From a virus, in the IMG/VR virus record IMGVR_UViG_3300010370_000196, positions 1 to 27,186 of that record: 27,186 nucleotides of DNA; one strand, 5' to 3'. Under the pieces are notes generated by a model that was given only the letters and a program-made list of their open reading frames with translations, had not been told where the DNA came from and did not search any database. Of the stretch, positions 11,605-21,400 are shown one piece after another; the stretch's first letter is position 1, and the number at the start of each line of letters is the position of its first letter. The translations under genes were made by a program, and so were the position numbers.

Positions 11605-12485
11605 TCATCACTAACAAATACAACCTACCCCAGACCTTTGTCAACATCACGAAGCGCCCGACCTACTCTAAGGGTAAGGCTCACCTGTCTGTGACCGAGC
11701 TCATCAATTCGCCCCGTATCGTCCAGCTGCGTAAGGCCCATGAGCAAGAGCTCGAGACAGACGTGGCCGACATGGTCTGGTCTATCTTCGGCACCGCTAT
11801 CCACGGCGTTCTAGAACATGGCAAGGATGACAACCACTTAGTCGAAGAGCGTCTGCACGCACAGCTCGATGGTTGGAATATCTCTGGTGCTATTGATCTG
11901 CAGATCGTGAACGAAGACGGCAGCATCACCATCAACGACTACAAGACCACGGGCGCATGGTCAGTGATGAACGAGAAGATCGACTGGGAGTACCAGCTAA
12001 ACATCTACGCATGGCTAGTCGAGACTGTGAAGCAAGTCCCGGTCAAGAATTTAGAGATTGTGGCCATCATCAGGGATTGGAGCCGGCGTGACGCAACTCT
12101 TAAAGAGTCGTATCCTGACGCCCCCATCAAGACAATCCCGATCCAGCTGTGGCCGTACGAGATGAGAGAGTCGTTCATCCGCGAGCGCTTGATCAAGCAT
12201 TCAGAAGCAGAGTTTCAGTTTGATACTGGGGACGACCTGACCCAGTGCAATGCCGACGAGATGTGGGAGAAACCAACCACATACGCCGTCAAGAAGAAGG
12301 GTGGAGTCAAGGCACGCAACGTCTGCTCTACCTTAGAAGAAGCCAATAGCAAATTGGCCGAGTACGGGAAGGACTACGAAGTTGAGGTCCGCCCCGGAGA
12401 AAGAACCCGCTGCAAAACCTTTTGCCAGGTCAGCAGGTTCTGTGATCAATATCAATCCTACCTGGCGCAAGGAGAAAATGCATGA
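11601..12485 (+). CDS. PD-(D/E)XK exonuclease, RecB/Cas4-like
   Basis: The 294-aa protein carries the RecB-type nuclease set: GTAIHGVLE (H68, E72), GAIDLQIV (D99), INDYKTTG (D113-x-K115) and EYQLNIYAWL, the QxxxY motif (Q132, Y136). The C-terminal part has C271, C275 and C281 and there is an isolated C216. Cas4 and AddB use one distant plus three C-terminal cysteines for a 4Fe-4S cluster, so an Fe-S nuclease is possible. In phages such nucleases produce the single strands used by ERF-type annealing proteins; the ERF gene lies three genes downstream. The start at 11601 overlaps the methyltransferase stop as ATGA. Confidence 0.88.
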   Translation: MIITNKYNLPQTFVNITKRPTYSKGKAHLSVTELINSPRIVQLRKAHEQELETDVADMVWSIFGTAIHGVLEHGKDDNHLVEERLHAQLDGWNISGAIDLQIVNEDGSITINDYKTTGAWSVMNEKIDWEYQLNIYAWLVETVKQVPVKNLEIVAIIRDWSRRDATLKESYPDAPIKTIPIQLWPYEMRESFIRERLIKHSEAEFQFDTGDDLTQCNADEMWEKPTTYAVKKKGGVKARNVCSTLEEANSKLAEYGKDYEVEVRPGERTRCKTFCQVSRFCDQYQSYLAQGENA

Positions 12486-12703
12486 GAGACATAGCAGACA
12501 AGTTTGTGACCAAGGTCTACAAGCTGGGCCAGATCATTTACGTCCCGCACTATCAAGATGCCACGGCATTTGTGCGGCCTGGGTTTGGTCACTTCCACCG
12601 TGATGTGTACGCAGAGAAGGAGCTCATCGATGCAGGGGCCACTCCTTCTACGTTGTTGCTCTGGCCGCGGTCTCGCTTTGGCAGCATGAGCAAGGGGGCC
12701 TAA
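12482..12703 (+). CDS. 73-aa phage protein, function unknown
   Basis: It starts MRDIADKFVTKVYKLGQIIY at an ATG overlapping the nuclease stop (ATGA). The first half is beta-like with a YVPHYQDATAFVRPGFGHFH stretch, and the second half is short and ends RFGSMSKGA. It has no recognisable motif. It lies inside the recombination module, between the exonuclease and ERF genes. Confidence 0.75.
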   Translation: MRDIADKFVTKVYKLGQIIYVPHYQDATAFVRPGFGHFHRDVYAEKELIDAGATPSTLLLWPRSRFGSMSKGA

Positions 12704-12877
12704 ATGAAACAAGAACCTATGGTCCACCACACCAAGCCCGCCGGCCTGATGAATCCGTTCTTTGTTTACAAGAAGGGATCAGACGTCCAGCTCCTGTGGC
12801 GCAAGCACGGGTGGACCCCACCCACTGAGTATCGCAATGACTATGAGTTCGCCAAGAACCGAGAAGGAACAAAATGA
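12704..12877 (+). CDS. 57-aa phage protein, function unknown
   Basis: This short frame fills the only gap between the preceding gene and ERF. It encodes MKQEPMVHHTKPAGLMNPFF and 37 more residues, with a conserved-looking LLWRKHGWTPPTEYRNDYEF segment. AAGGGGG lies 6 bases before the ATG, and its TGA overlaps the ERF start (ATGA). The GWTPP-EYRNDYEFxxNRE ending recurs in small phage proteins next to recombinase genes, by my recollection. Function is unknown. Confidence 0.75.
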   Translation: MKQEPMVHHTKPAGLMNPFFVYKKGSDVQLLWRKHGWTPPTEYRNDYEFAKNREGTK

Positions 12878-13551
12878 AAGAGATCTTCGCAGCACTGGCC
12901 AAGGCCCAGAAGGAGTTCGGGCCTGCTCTCAAGACGAGCAGCAACCCGCACTTCCGTACCAAGTACGCGGCCCTGGATGCATGTATCGAGGCAGTGATTG
13001 ACGCCTTGAACAACAACGGCATCATGCTCATGCAGCAGACCCACCTGTGTGATGACGGGGTGATTGTTGAGACCACGTTCTTGCACGAGTCTGGCCAGCA
13101 GTTCAGCGCAGGTAAACTGCACATCCCCGCAGCCAAGCACGACCCACAGGGTTTCGGTGGTGCTTTGACCTATGCACGCCGCTACAGCCTGCAAGCCGCC
13201 TGCGGTATCGCACCAGAAGACGACGACGCTAACAAGGCTACGGCTTCCTATAACGAGCGTAAGAAGCCTGAGGCTAAGGTAGAAGAGGTCAAGCCCAAGG
13301 AGGAGAAGAAGACCTCGGGCAAAGGCGGTGAGTGGAACATTGTCCTCAAGGAGAAAGAGGGCGGTGACTGGGCGCAGGCCATCATGGATGCTGTTGAGGT
13401 AGCCCTGGAACTAGCCAAAAGCGCAGAAGACGTCAACAACATCTTCCGGGTTAACAAGGTTCACTTCGATCGCCTGAAGGAAGAGACACCCACCATCTAC
13501 GCAGACGCACTCGAGCTGCTCAAGAAAACCAAAGGTTCATTCAAGGAGTAA
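12874..13551 (+). CDS. erf: ERF-family single-strand annealing protein
   Basis: The 225-aa protein has the ERF N-terminal core: LAKAQKEFGPALKTSSNPHFRTKYAALDACIEAV, then a NGIMLMQQ strand, TTFLHESGQ, and GFGGALTYARRYSLQAACGI, in which GxxxTYARRY is the family hallmark. ERF proteins, like phage P22 Erf, anneal complementary strands and circularise or recombine phage DNA. A lysine/glutamate-rich linker (about 130-150) leads to a C-terminal helical domain. Its neighbours, a RecB-like exonuclease upstream and an SSB-like protein 2 bases downstream, make a complete annealing-type recombination module. Confidence 0.92.
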   Translation: MKEIFAALAKAQKEFGPALKTSSNPHFRTKYAALDACIEAVIDALNNNGIMLMQQTHLCDDGVIVETTFLHESGQQFSAGKLHIPAAKHDPQGFGGALTYARRYSLQAACGIAPEDDDANKATASYNERKKPEAKVEEVKPKEEKKTSGKGGEWNIVLKEKEGGDWAQAIMDAVEVALELAKSAEDVNNIFRVNKVHFDRLKEETPTIYADALELLKKTKGSFKE

Positions 13552-13553
13552 AC

Positions 13554-13814
13554 ATGGACTATCCCAATCGCGGAACACTCTGGTCTAACCAGTACAAGAA
13601 GACAGACACCCAGCCTGACATGAAGGGGGACATCAAGATCGAGATCGACCTGATACGCGAGCTCATCAAAGAGGCCGAGTCAGATCATGTCGTGATCAAG
13701 CTCGACGGCTGGGTCAGCAAGGACAAGGATGGCAATCGCAAGGTTGGCCTGAAGGTCAACACCTACAAGAAACCCGCAGCATCTGCACCTGGAAAGGATC
13801 CCTGGGATGACTAA
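13554..13814 (+). CDS. SSB-like/DUF736-like small OB-type protein
   Basis: The 86-aa product reads NRGTLWSNQYKKTDTQPDMKG near its start, later LDGWVSKDKDGNRKVGLKV, and ends KDPWDD. The order N-x-G-x-L-x-N-x-K-K-T, P-D-x-x-G, W-x-x-x-x-x-G-N, L-x-V is like the DUF736 family. The acidic end DPWDD resembles the tip by which single-stranded-DNA-binding proteins recruit partners. AAGGAG lies 5 bases before the ATG. Position directly after ERF supports an ssDNA-related role. The function is inferred, not proven. Confidence 0.65.
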   Translation: MDYPNRGTLWSNQYKKTDTQPDMKGDIKIEIDLIRELIKEAESDHVVIKLDGWVSKDKDGNRKVGLKVNTYKKPAASAPGKDPWDD

Positions 13815-14061
13815 TACCATTACTGTATCTGCCCGCCCCAAGCGTGGCCGTCCCCGCAAGAGCCCCGTGACTGACTGGGAGAAGCTGGCCAAGCAGCTAC
13901 AGGAGGCCCTGGAGTCCAGCGTCAAGGAGAACAACGATCTGACCAAGGCAAAGGCACGCATCATCAAGATGGCACATGAGTTGGAGAAGCAGGTCGTCGG
14001 CCTGACCGCCGTGGTTGAATTACTGGAGGAAAAACTTGACCGAGCCAACGATTCAATTTGA
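13807..14061 (+). CDS. Small AT-hook/coiled-coil protein
   Basis: The N-terminus has PKRGRPRKSP, an AT-hook-like DNA minor-groove motif (GRP core flanked by basic residues). After this comes a long charged coiled coil (EKLAKQLQEALESSVKENND to the end). The gene overlaps the preceding one by 8 bases. An AT-hook plus coiled coil suggests a dimeric DNA-binding accessory protein, but small phage proteins with this pattern are uncharacterised. Its end overlaps the TTG-started gene at 14036 by 26 bases. Confidence 0.72.
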   Translation: MTNTITVSARPKRGRPRKSPVTDWEKLAKQLQEALESSVKENNDLTKAKARIIKMAHELEKQVVGLTAVVELLEEKLDRANDSI

Positions 14062-14461
14062 AGGCGTCAAGGCTGGGTTGAAACAGTCTAAGGATGGATA
14101 TATCCTGACTTTGGCTGTTCACCCAGATGAAATCCCTGACGATCTAGTTCGTGACTTTGTTGGCTCCCGGTATGTTGTTGTAATGGTACGACTCGACGAG
14201 AATGAGCAACCCATGAACCGCAATAACGAGTTCCCGGGAGACCATGCTGTCAAGATGGCTGGTATCCTGTGCCGTGACCCAGACTTCTGGGAATGGCTCC
14301 ACGCCAAAGAATGGTTATTTGAGAAGAACGAAAAGGCTTGCACTGAATGGCTGATCTCTTACCTGGGCATTGAGTCCAGGAAGGAGCTCAAGACAGATCA
14401 GGAAGCACGCGAGCTATTTGTAAAACTAAAGAACAGTTTTGACGCATGGAGGCGTTCATGA
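14036..14461 (+). CDS. 141-aa phage protein with TTG start
   Basis: A perfect GGAGG lies 6 bases before the TTG at 14036, giving a product starting MTEPTIQFEGVKAGLKQSKD. No ATG is available nearby, so the TTG is the best start. The N-terminal part is a beta-like domain (GYILTLAVHPDEIPDDLVRDFVGSRYVVVMVRLDE), typical of a phage protein family that occurs beside recombination genes. The C-terminal half contains HAVKMAGILCRDPDFWEWL and ends with a helix. It is otherwise unrecognised. Its stop overlaps the next start (ATGA). Confidence 0.75.
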   Translation: MTEPTIQFEGVKAGLKQSKDGYILTLAVHPDEIPDDLVRDFVGSRYVVVMVRLDENEQPMNRNNEFPGDHAVKMAGILCRDPDFWEWLHAKEWLFEKNEKACTEWLISYLGIESRKELKTDQEARELFVKLKNSFDAWRRS

Positions 14462-14730
14462 AGAAACTCATCCCCTACAGCGTGTACTTGCCGCCCGAGT
14501 ACCACGACCAGATCAAGGAACTGGCCAAGGAGCGCAAGGCATCGAGCACTGTACGTGATGCTATCCAGATGATCTTGGATGGTGACGGCAGCTATGACGC
14601 CGGCTACCGCAAGGCCGTGAAGGACTGCATCAAAGTGATTGACGCCTGCAAGGAGATCGAGCACATCGCTATCAAGGGCAAGTACTTGAGCGAGGTCTTG
14701 GTTGACCAGTTGGAACAACTAGAGCCGTGA
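14458..14730 (+). CDS. Ribbon-helix-helix-like small protein
   Basis: The ATG at 14458 overlaps the previous stop and has GGAGG before it. The first 45 residues (KKLIPYSVYLPPEYHDQIKE, then LAKERKASSTVRDAIQMIL) follow the RHH/CopG pattern: a basic strand that would contact DNA, helix 1, a turn with SST, and helix 2. The C-terminal 45 residues are helical. It could be a local transcriptional regulator of the rightward operon. The fold call rests on pattern only. Confidence 0.65.
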   Translation: MKKLIPYSVYLPPEYHDQIKELAKERKASSTVRDAIQMILDGDGSYDAGYRKAVKDCIKVIDACKEIEHIAIKGKYLSEVLVDQLEQLEP

Positions 14731-14933
14731 ACAAAGAGAAGTACGCCTATAAGTTTGTCCAGCTTATCAATGAACATGATGAGCAGGAGATGATCCCACT
14801 GCTGGCCGGGATGTACCTGGCAGTAGTTGGGACATCGCTAGAGCTTGGCATGTCAGACAACATGATCCGGGCGCATATGGAGCGTGCTATCGATTACTTT
14901 GAGGCTCAGAACATGGACACGACGAGGCACTAA
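14727..14933 (+). CDS. 68-aa helical phage protein
   Basis: A GTG start at 14727 overlaps the preceding TGA (GTGA). The product, starting MNKEKYAYKFVQLINEHDEQ, is all-helical with a central semi-hydrophobic helix (LLAGMYLAVVGTSLELGM). It is not recognised. It is part of the tightly packed 3' end of the rightward operon. Confidence 0.68.
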   Translation: MNKEKYAYKFVQLINEHDEQEMIPLLAGMYLAVVGTSLELGMSDNMIRAHMERAIDYFEAQNMDTTRH

Positions 14934-15124
14934 TGACTGAACACGAAGAAAACCTACGAGACCTGGCTGCTATGTTCGCCTTGTGTGGTTTGCTTAACAA
15001 GAACGGCTTCTATGACACAGCCGCCAAGGATGCCTACGAGCAGGCAGACATGATGATGGACGCCAGGAAACCCGTGGAAGAGGCTGGCATTGTAGCCATC
15101 AAGAAGAGAAAGAAGGCGTCTTGA
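14933..15124 (+). CDS. 63-aa phage protein, function unknown
   Basis: It begins in a TAATG overlap with the gene before and ends in a TTGA overlap with the nuclease gene after it. The product starts MTEHEENLRDLAAMFALCGL, is helical and ends in the strongly basic tail AIKKRKKAS. No motif beyond that is visible. Confidence 0.68.
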   Translation: MTEHEENLRDLAAMFALCGLLNKNGFYDTAAKDAYEQADMMMDARKPVEEAGIVAIKKRKKAS

Positions 15125-15417
15125 ACTACCGCAACTCCAAGCTCACCGAGGCCGTGCGCCAGCTACCCTGCCAGCAGTGTGGCATTCAGGATGGCACGGT
15201 GGTAGCCGCGCACTCAAACCAACTAAGGGACGGCAAGGGTAAGGGCATCAAGGCCCACGATTACAGGATCGCGGCTCTATGCTATCGGTGCCATGCAGAC
15301 CTGGATCAGGGCAGCAAGATGAGCAAGGAAGAGCGTAAGGAAGTATGGGAAGAGGCTCACCGGGGGACTATAGGTGAGCTCTTCTCTCGCGGTCTTATTG
15401 ACGTTGTAAAGCCTTGA
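15121..15417 (+). CDS. YbcO-like (DUF1364-type) HNH nuclease
   Basis: The 98-aa product has LPCQQCGIQDGTVVAAHSNQ, then GKGKGIKAHDYRIAALCYRC and HADLDQG. This C-x2-C, AHSN, GKG-GIKA-D, C-x2-C, LDQG order is the signature of YbcO/DUF1364 phage nucleases of the lambda nin-like region, which are HNH-type enzymes linked to recombination. The start is a TTG overlapping the previous stop (TTGA at 15121-15124). It ends the rightward operon, and its last 23 bases overlap the convergent giant gene, with no terminator between. Confidence 0.85.
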   Translation: MNYRNSKLTEAVRQLPCQQCGIQDGTVVAAHSNQLRDGKGKGIKAHDYRIAALCYRCHADLDQGSKMSKEERKEVWEEAHRGTIGELFSRGLIDVVKP

Positions 15418-18400
15418 TACGTTCATTGAAGTTATTCATCATCCGTTGCTTTTGTTCTTTGTAGCGCTCGATCTGGGCCTTGGTCTGCTCAGTCTCCGGG
15501 CGCTTTTGTATTTCCTTGATCGTCTTGTTGATCTTGGAAATCTGATTCTCCAGGTTGTTGGCGTTCTGGATGAATCGGTACTCGGGATTATCCTTCATGA
15601 ACTCTGAGAGATTCTCACGCTTCTCCCGCATGCGCTTCATCTCACCCTCGAGCTCAGCCAGCATCGTGACGTTCTTGTAGAACTTGTCCGACACAGCTGA
15701 CGGGGTCTCCGTCTCACCATAAGCCTTGCCCAGGATCGGCACCTTGTACGGCGGCGTCTCTTCACCCTCGACCTTGGCCTTGACGAAGCCGGCAGCTTTG
15801 GCAACCTCACGACCCAGGCCACCCACGTACTGGGAGAACACATAGTCAATGTCGTCAGCGGTCGGGCTGTATGCACCGATGCCGTACTTACCACCACCCG
15901 TCAGGTAGTTGATACCGTAGGCCAAACCCTGGCTGATGGCAGATGCATTGTCCCGGCTACGCTCCCATCCAGGCGATGGGTTGGTAGCACGGTTCTCTTT
16001 GGAGATCGGTCGGCCAAAAGCATCCTTGTTCTCAGCGATAGCAACAAACGGATCTACCAGGGTAGGCGACAGGGTCTGGATCAGGCCGCTGGAACCTAGC
16101 GGGTTGAAGGCATCCAGCACAGCAGAGGCAATGCTCAGGACCGTCTTGGGCAAATCCCGCTTACCGGTCATAGCCCCGGCCTGGGTCAGCGCATACTCGG
16201 TCACCAGGCGTGCAACGTTGGGGAACACGTTTAGACCCAGTGGCATGGGAATGATTGCGTAGCCCTGGCCAAACGGATTGGGGATGATCAGGTTCTTGTT
16301 CTTCAGGAACTCAGGGGGCTCGTCTGCGTCAAAGCCTGCGAAGGCCAGCAACGCAGCTTGCATTGCCCCAATCATCATGCCGCCGGCGATAACTTTTTTA
16401 CCACCAGGAGTCAGTCTAACTTTGCCGTTTTCATCACGCTTAAAGATTAACTCCGCCATACGGGCAGAACCCTGTACAGAGGCGTTCAGGAAAGCATAGA
16501 AGGCGTTGGCATTGGTGGTCCATGCACCCTTGCGGTTGAAGTTAACCGTTAGGTTCTTAGCCAGCTCAGCAGCCCGGTCCTCGGAGAGGCCAGACTCCAG
16601 GGCAGCTTTGAACGCTGACAGACGCACAGCGTTTTCCATGGCGTCGTTGTAGTCAGACAGCCAGTCAGCCACAGCCTGGGCAGCACGGCGCACATTGGAA
16701 CGGTCCAGACGGGCCATCTCACGTTGGACCAGGGTTGCCTTGTCCTTGGCGCGGGTGAACTGCTCGCGGTAACCAGTCTGGCCACCAGCGTTAGCGAAGC
16801 GCTCGTACAGGTCGATCCACTCCTTAGCCTCGGCATCCTTCGGGGTCTTGCCGCGCAGGTCACGGTAGATAGCTTTGAGCGCAGGGATAGCCCCGGCCAC
16901 AACTTCCATGCGCTTGTCTGCGATCGGAGTGCCAGTCAGGTTAACGGCTGCAGACTCCACGTCACGCACAAAGTTCCAGGCACCGAACACAGGGTTGAAC
17001 TGGGTGTTCATCGCTGCGATCAGGCGGGTCAGCTCAGCAACCGTGTCCAGCCCGTTCTCAAGCTGGTTGGCGTCCAGGTTCTTCAGAGCCTTGACCATAC
17101 GTTTGGCACGCTCATCAGCCGGGTTAAAGATGATGAACCGGTCTTTGCCATTGATACGAACCGGGAACACGTTCTCTGCATTAAGAACGTTGGGATTGAT
17201 TCGGTATTGAACCAGTCCTGTTTTCTTATCGATGCTAGGACTGCGTGGTTGCTGGAAGATGTTCTCTGCCGTGTCAGGATCCAAGCCCATAGCCTGGAGC
17301 TCGGCGATCAGCTTCTTCTTGTTCTTGACCGCATCAGGATTGATGGGCATCCAGAACTCAGGGTTGGGAGCCTGCAGAGCCATGCCGTACAGAGCACGAC
17401 CCACGCGGGCTTTCTCAGACCTGACGATCGCCATCTCACGCTGGAGGGCAATGTTGTTTAGGATATCCACAACCGTCTTCAGCGAGCCGGTAGCCGTACG
17501 GGAGAAGTCACCCTTGATGGCAAAGCCCTTACCCATGCCAAAGCTCGGGTTCACAAAGTCCAGCTCGTTGGGATCGCGCTTGAGCGGGACGTAGTGCTTG
17601 AACATGTCACGCCAAGAATCGATACGCTCCTGGGTCTCAAGCCCGTTGGCCACCAGCATGTCCTGGGTTCCTTCGACAAACTTGTCGATGTCCTTGGCCA
17701 GCTCTTCGTACTTGGCTTTCTCTTCCTTGCTCAGGCCGTTGAGATAAGCAATTGCATCATCCGTGGGGATGCCAGAACCAGCGTCAGGCATGCCAGGGTT
17801 ACGGGCCGCGATCAGGTCGTTGTATTCCTGGGCGTGGCGGTTCTGCAGGTAGAACTCAAACTCGTCAACCTTGACGCCCATCTTGTCCATCTTCTCGATG
17901 AACGGACGGAAGTCACGCTTGAGGAAATCCATGGTCTGCTTTGAAACACGACCGTGGTACAGCGTCTCTTTCAGGTAAGCATCAAAGCGGTCAGCAATCT
18001 CGCCAATGCCTTTGACCACAGCCTGCACAACACGCTTGGTATCAACGTGCTTGTCCTGCCAACGGTATGCCCAGTCGTCCATCTTGGACTTCTCAGGAGA
18101 ATCCCACACAGACAGAGGAGCAGGCTTGCCCTTGTAGTTGCGGCGCGTGTTCTCATCCAGGTTGAGCATGCCCATCACGCTGGCTTCAACGTAGTCATTC
18201 AGGGCCGCTTTGGTAAAACGTTCACCCTTAGACGTCATGATGTCGTTGAAGATCCGATGCACAACGTACTGGTTGTCGAACCCGAACATGTACTTCAGAC
18301 CTTCAAACAGGCGCTTAGCGGCCAGGACGAATTTGTCCCAGCCAGTACCCAGCTTGCGTGCCATCAGCTTCTCAGCATTGACAGCCCAGTACTCAGACGG

Positions 18401-21400
18401 GTTGATGTACTGGTAATAGTCGTAGCTAGGCATCACGCTCATGGCGAAGTTGTATAGCTCAATCGATGGTTTGTTATAGAACTCCAGGATGGCCGCAAAA
18501 TAAAGTTGAGCCTTGGGAGACTTCTCTTTCTTAATGGCTTTGCCTAGCTTCTCAGACCAGTCCATGATCAGGTCTGCCACAGCATCAGCAGTCATCATCT
18601 GCTCGAGGCCGTGGGTAATCTCGTGGCGGATGGTCACAGGATCTTGGACCCCGGTGGTTCCTTTATACAGGCGAACCAAACGAGCCATGGCAAAGAACTG
18701 TCCAGCCGCATCACTGAATTCAGCGCCCTGTTTGACAGACAGGTTCAGCCCTTCCAGAACAAAGGGGAACTTCTCGTACATCGTCTTGATGGCGGCGTAC
18801 ACGTCATCGCTGATGTTGCCTTCGTTCCACTGCTTGGTGGCCTGGGCAAAGAAGTTCTTGGCGTCCGTGCGCTTGACCTTGCTTGCAGCGATCTCGTCCT
18901 TGAGCTGGCTAGCAACATCGTCAAGCGTATTGATTGCCTCTTGTTCATCCAGGCCGGCTTGGCCTTTCTTAAACTTACGCAGAATCATGCCGCGCTTCTG
19001 ACGCATACTCTGGTACTTGCGGATCAACGTCTCACGGTCAGCAACAAAGTTGGCCGTTGTGTTGAGACTCTCACGCTCAACATCAGGCTGGACGTTAGCC
19101 AGAGGCATCTTGGGAGCAAACATCTCCCGAGCTTCGTCCTTGTGGTTGTAAGCGATCAGAGTCTCGCCCCGGTCAGACAAAAGGTACTGGATAGCTTCGT
19201 TGGCTTTATCCTGGTCATAGACCGTCGTACGCATGATCTGGCCAGACTTGTACAAGTCACCAGTAATGTCGGTCAGGCCCTTGTCCAGATAGAAAGAACC
19301 GCCCTCACGCTTGGAGCTGGGTGTAACAAAGCGGTACTCAGTCCCGCCCATGTAGGCAATTCTCAGATTCCCATCCGGCGTGCTGACCTCAGCATTACGG
19401 CCAAATGTGTTGAAGAAGTCCATTACCGCGGCAAGGTTCTTCAGGCGCACATCTGCGTTCTTCTGAGCTTTCTCAAAGTCAAACGTGCGGGGCATCAAGA
19501 TACCCTGAGCCGTGGTGCCATCATCCTTGGTATAGGTTTTGATATGGCCCATGTTGTTGACAGCAGCAAACCCAGCCAAGATGTTGCCGGTCACCATCCA
19601 ACGATTTTCGCGGCGCACAGTTGCACCCTTGTCGAACAGATCCAGCATGGGGATGTATTCGAACTTGTCGGTCTCTTGGTTGAACCAAGGCGTCTCGAGC
19701 TCTCGCTTCAGCTGGTACACGCTACCAATCTGAGAGAACGGCATCGAGGTGGACTTGGATTCCCCGTCAGCCAGGGCAATCGTCATCTGCCAATCAGAGC
19801 CGGCCGCAGGGTTCTTGGTCTTCTGCTTGTTCTGGATGTCGGTCACAACGCCCTTGACCAGCATGCCCTTGGAGTTCTTGGCCACCACTGGAGTACCGAT
19901 CGGAAACTCAGTCAGGACCGTCTTGATGTGGGTGTACTGGGCGTTGATCTGGCCCTTTATAGATTCGATCTTGACCCGGTCTGGCTCAGCCTCGGCTTCC
20001 ATCTTCTCGATAATAGACTTGCCATATGCTTTGGTGCGGTCGCTCAGGTCGTGCCACATACGAGAAGACTTCTCGCTGGGTTTCTCCCCGTTCAGGCTGT
20101 TTTGAACCTGGCGCTGAACCTCTTCCTTGGAGTAAGGCTTGACCGTGCGCTTGACGTCCACCTTCTCCATGATGGCAGGCTTGGCAAAGATAGACGGATC
20201 ACCCTTGTCCTCGGTGATGGGCACAGAAGCAAGGGTCTTGGCGTCCAGGTCAGCAGCCTTGGATTCCAGCTTGTTGCTGCCCATGCTATCTTCGCGCTCA
20301 ATCAGATCGTTGTAGCGCTCAACCAGATCCTTGTATACCTCTTCCTGCTGCTTGATCGGCAGGATTGGGATATACCCAGTCAGCTTGCGAATGTCTTCTT
20401 CGCCGGCCTCGGACGGATTGTCTGCAATCTCCAGGATCTTCTTGCCACCCAAAGCCTCGTAAACCTCTGGGTTGTCACGCAGGTATTCCTGGGCAACCTG
20501 ACCACCATACTCGTTCATGAAGTCAACGGTGCCCTCAGCTGTAACAGCGGACTTGCGTGAAGCCGTGGTGTTGGCGTTCAGGCTGGCCATTTTCTTGAGT
20601 AGGACGGCGGCAGGGCGCATCTCAGCAGGGATGTCAGCCATCATCTGAGAGTACGCAGGCGGGATTACCTGGCCAGTACGCAGAGGACGGCCCAGCATCT
20701 GCATGTGAATGTCGATGTTACCCTCAGCCTGGACAATGATCATGTGACGCTTACGCTGATCCTTGAACTTGCTAGAGGCGTGCAACGACAGTCCGGTAGA
20801 ACCAGCTTGGTTCAGGATAATTACGTCAACTGCGCCGCTGTTAAAAGCCTTGACGGCATTCACACGTTGCTTGATGTTGGCAGAGCGGCTAGTCAGAATG
20901 GGACGGCCACTCTCGTAGTTCAGGGTCATAGTGCGACCCGTGATTTCTTCCGTCTTATAGCCTGCCTTACGCAGTTCTGCATGCATGTAGTCAATCGGAG
21001 ACATTGGTGCAGAGCCAAAGCCAGCATTCTCAATAAACTTTTTGATATCGTTGTATTGCTGAGTCAGTGCAGGCCCTAGATCATTGTCGGTTAAACGATA
21101 TTCTTCTTTTGCACCATTGGGTCGTTTGATTGTGACCTTGCGCTGTTTTTCCAAGTAACGAATGTACAAATCTTTGAATGAAAGATCCACAGGATCTCCA
21201 ATATTCAAATTCATTTCTTTGGCATATCCTTGAAGGAAAGATCCCATGGTGTTAGACACGGTCAATATAACCTTCTCGTTTGCTTTCAACCGCCCGATAG
21301 CGTGACGCACAGAGTCCTGAACCTTCAGAGATAACAGCATCTGGTCAATCAAGGAGTGCATGTTTGATCCAAAGTTTGCACTTTGAACCTGGGTCTTTTC

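Noticed and set aside
18611-20560. 649-codon open frame on the plus strand opposite the giant gene
   Set aside because: It lies wholly antisense to a gene with clear domain motifs, has no ribosome-binding site, and its composition (Leu/Val/His/Arg-rich, no motif) is that of a codon-bias shadow.
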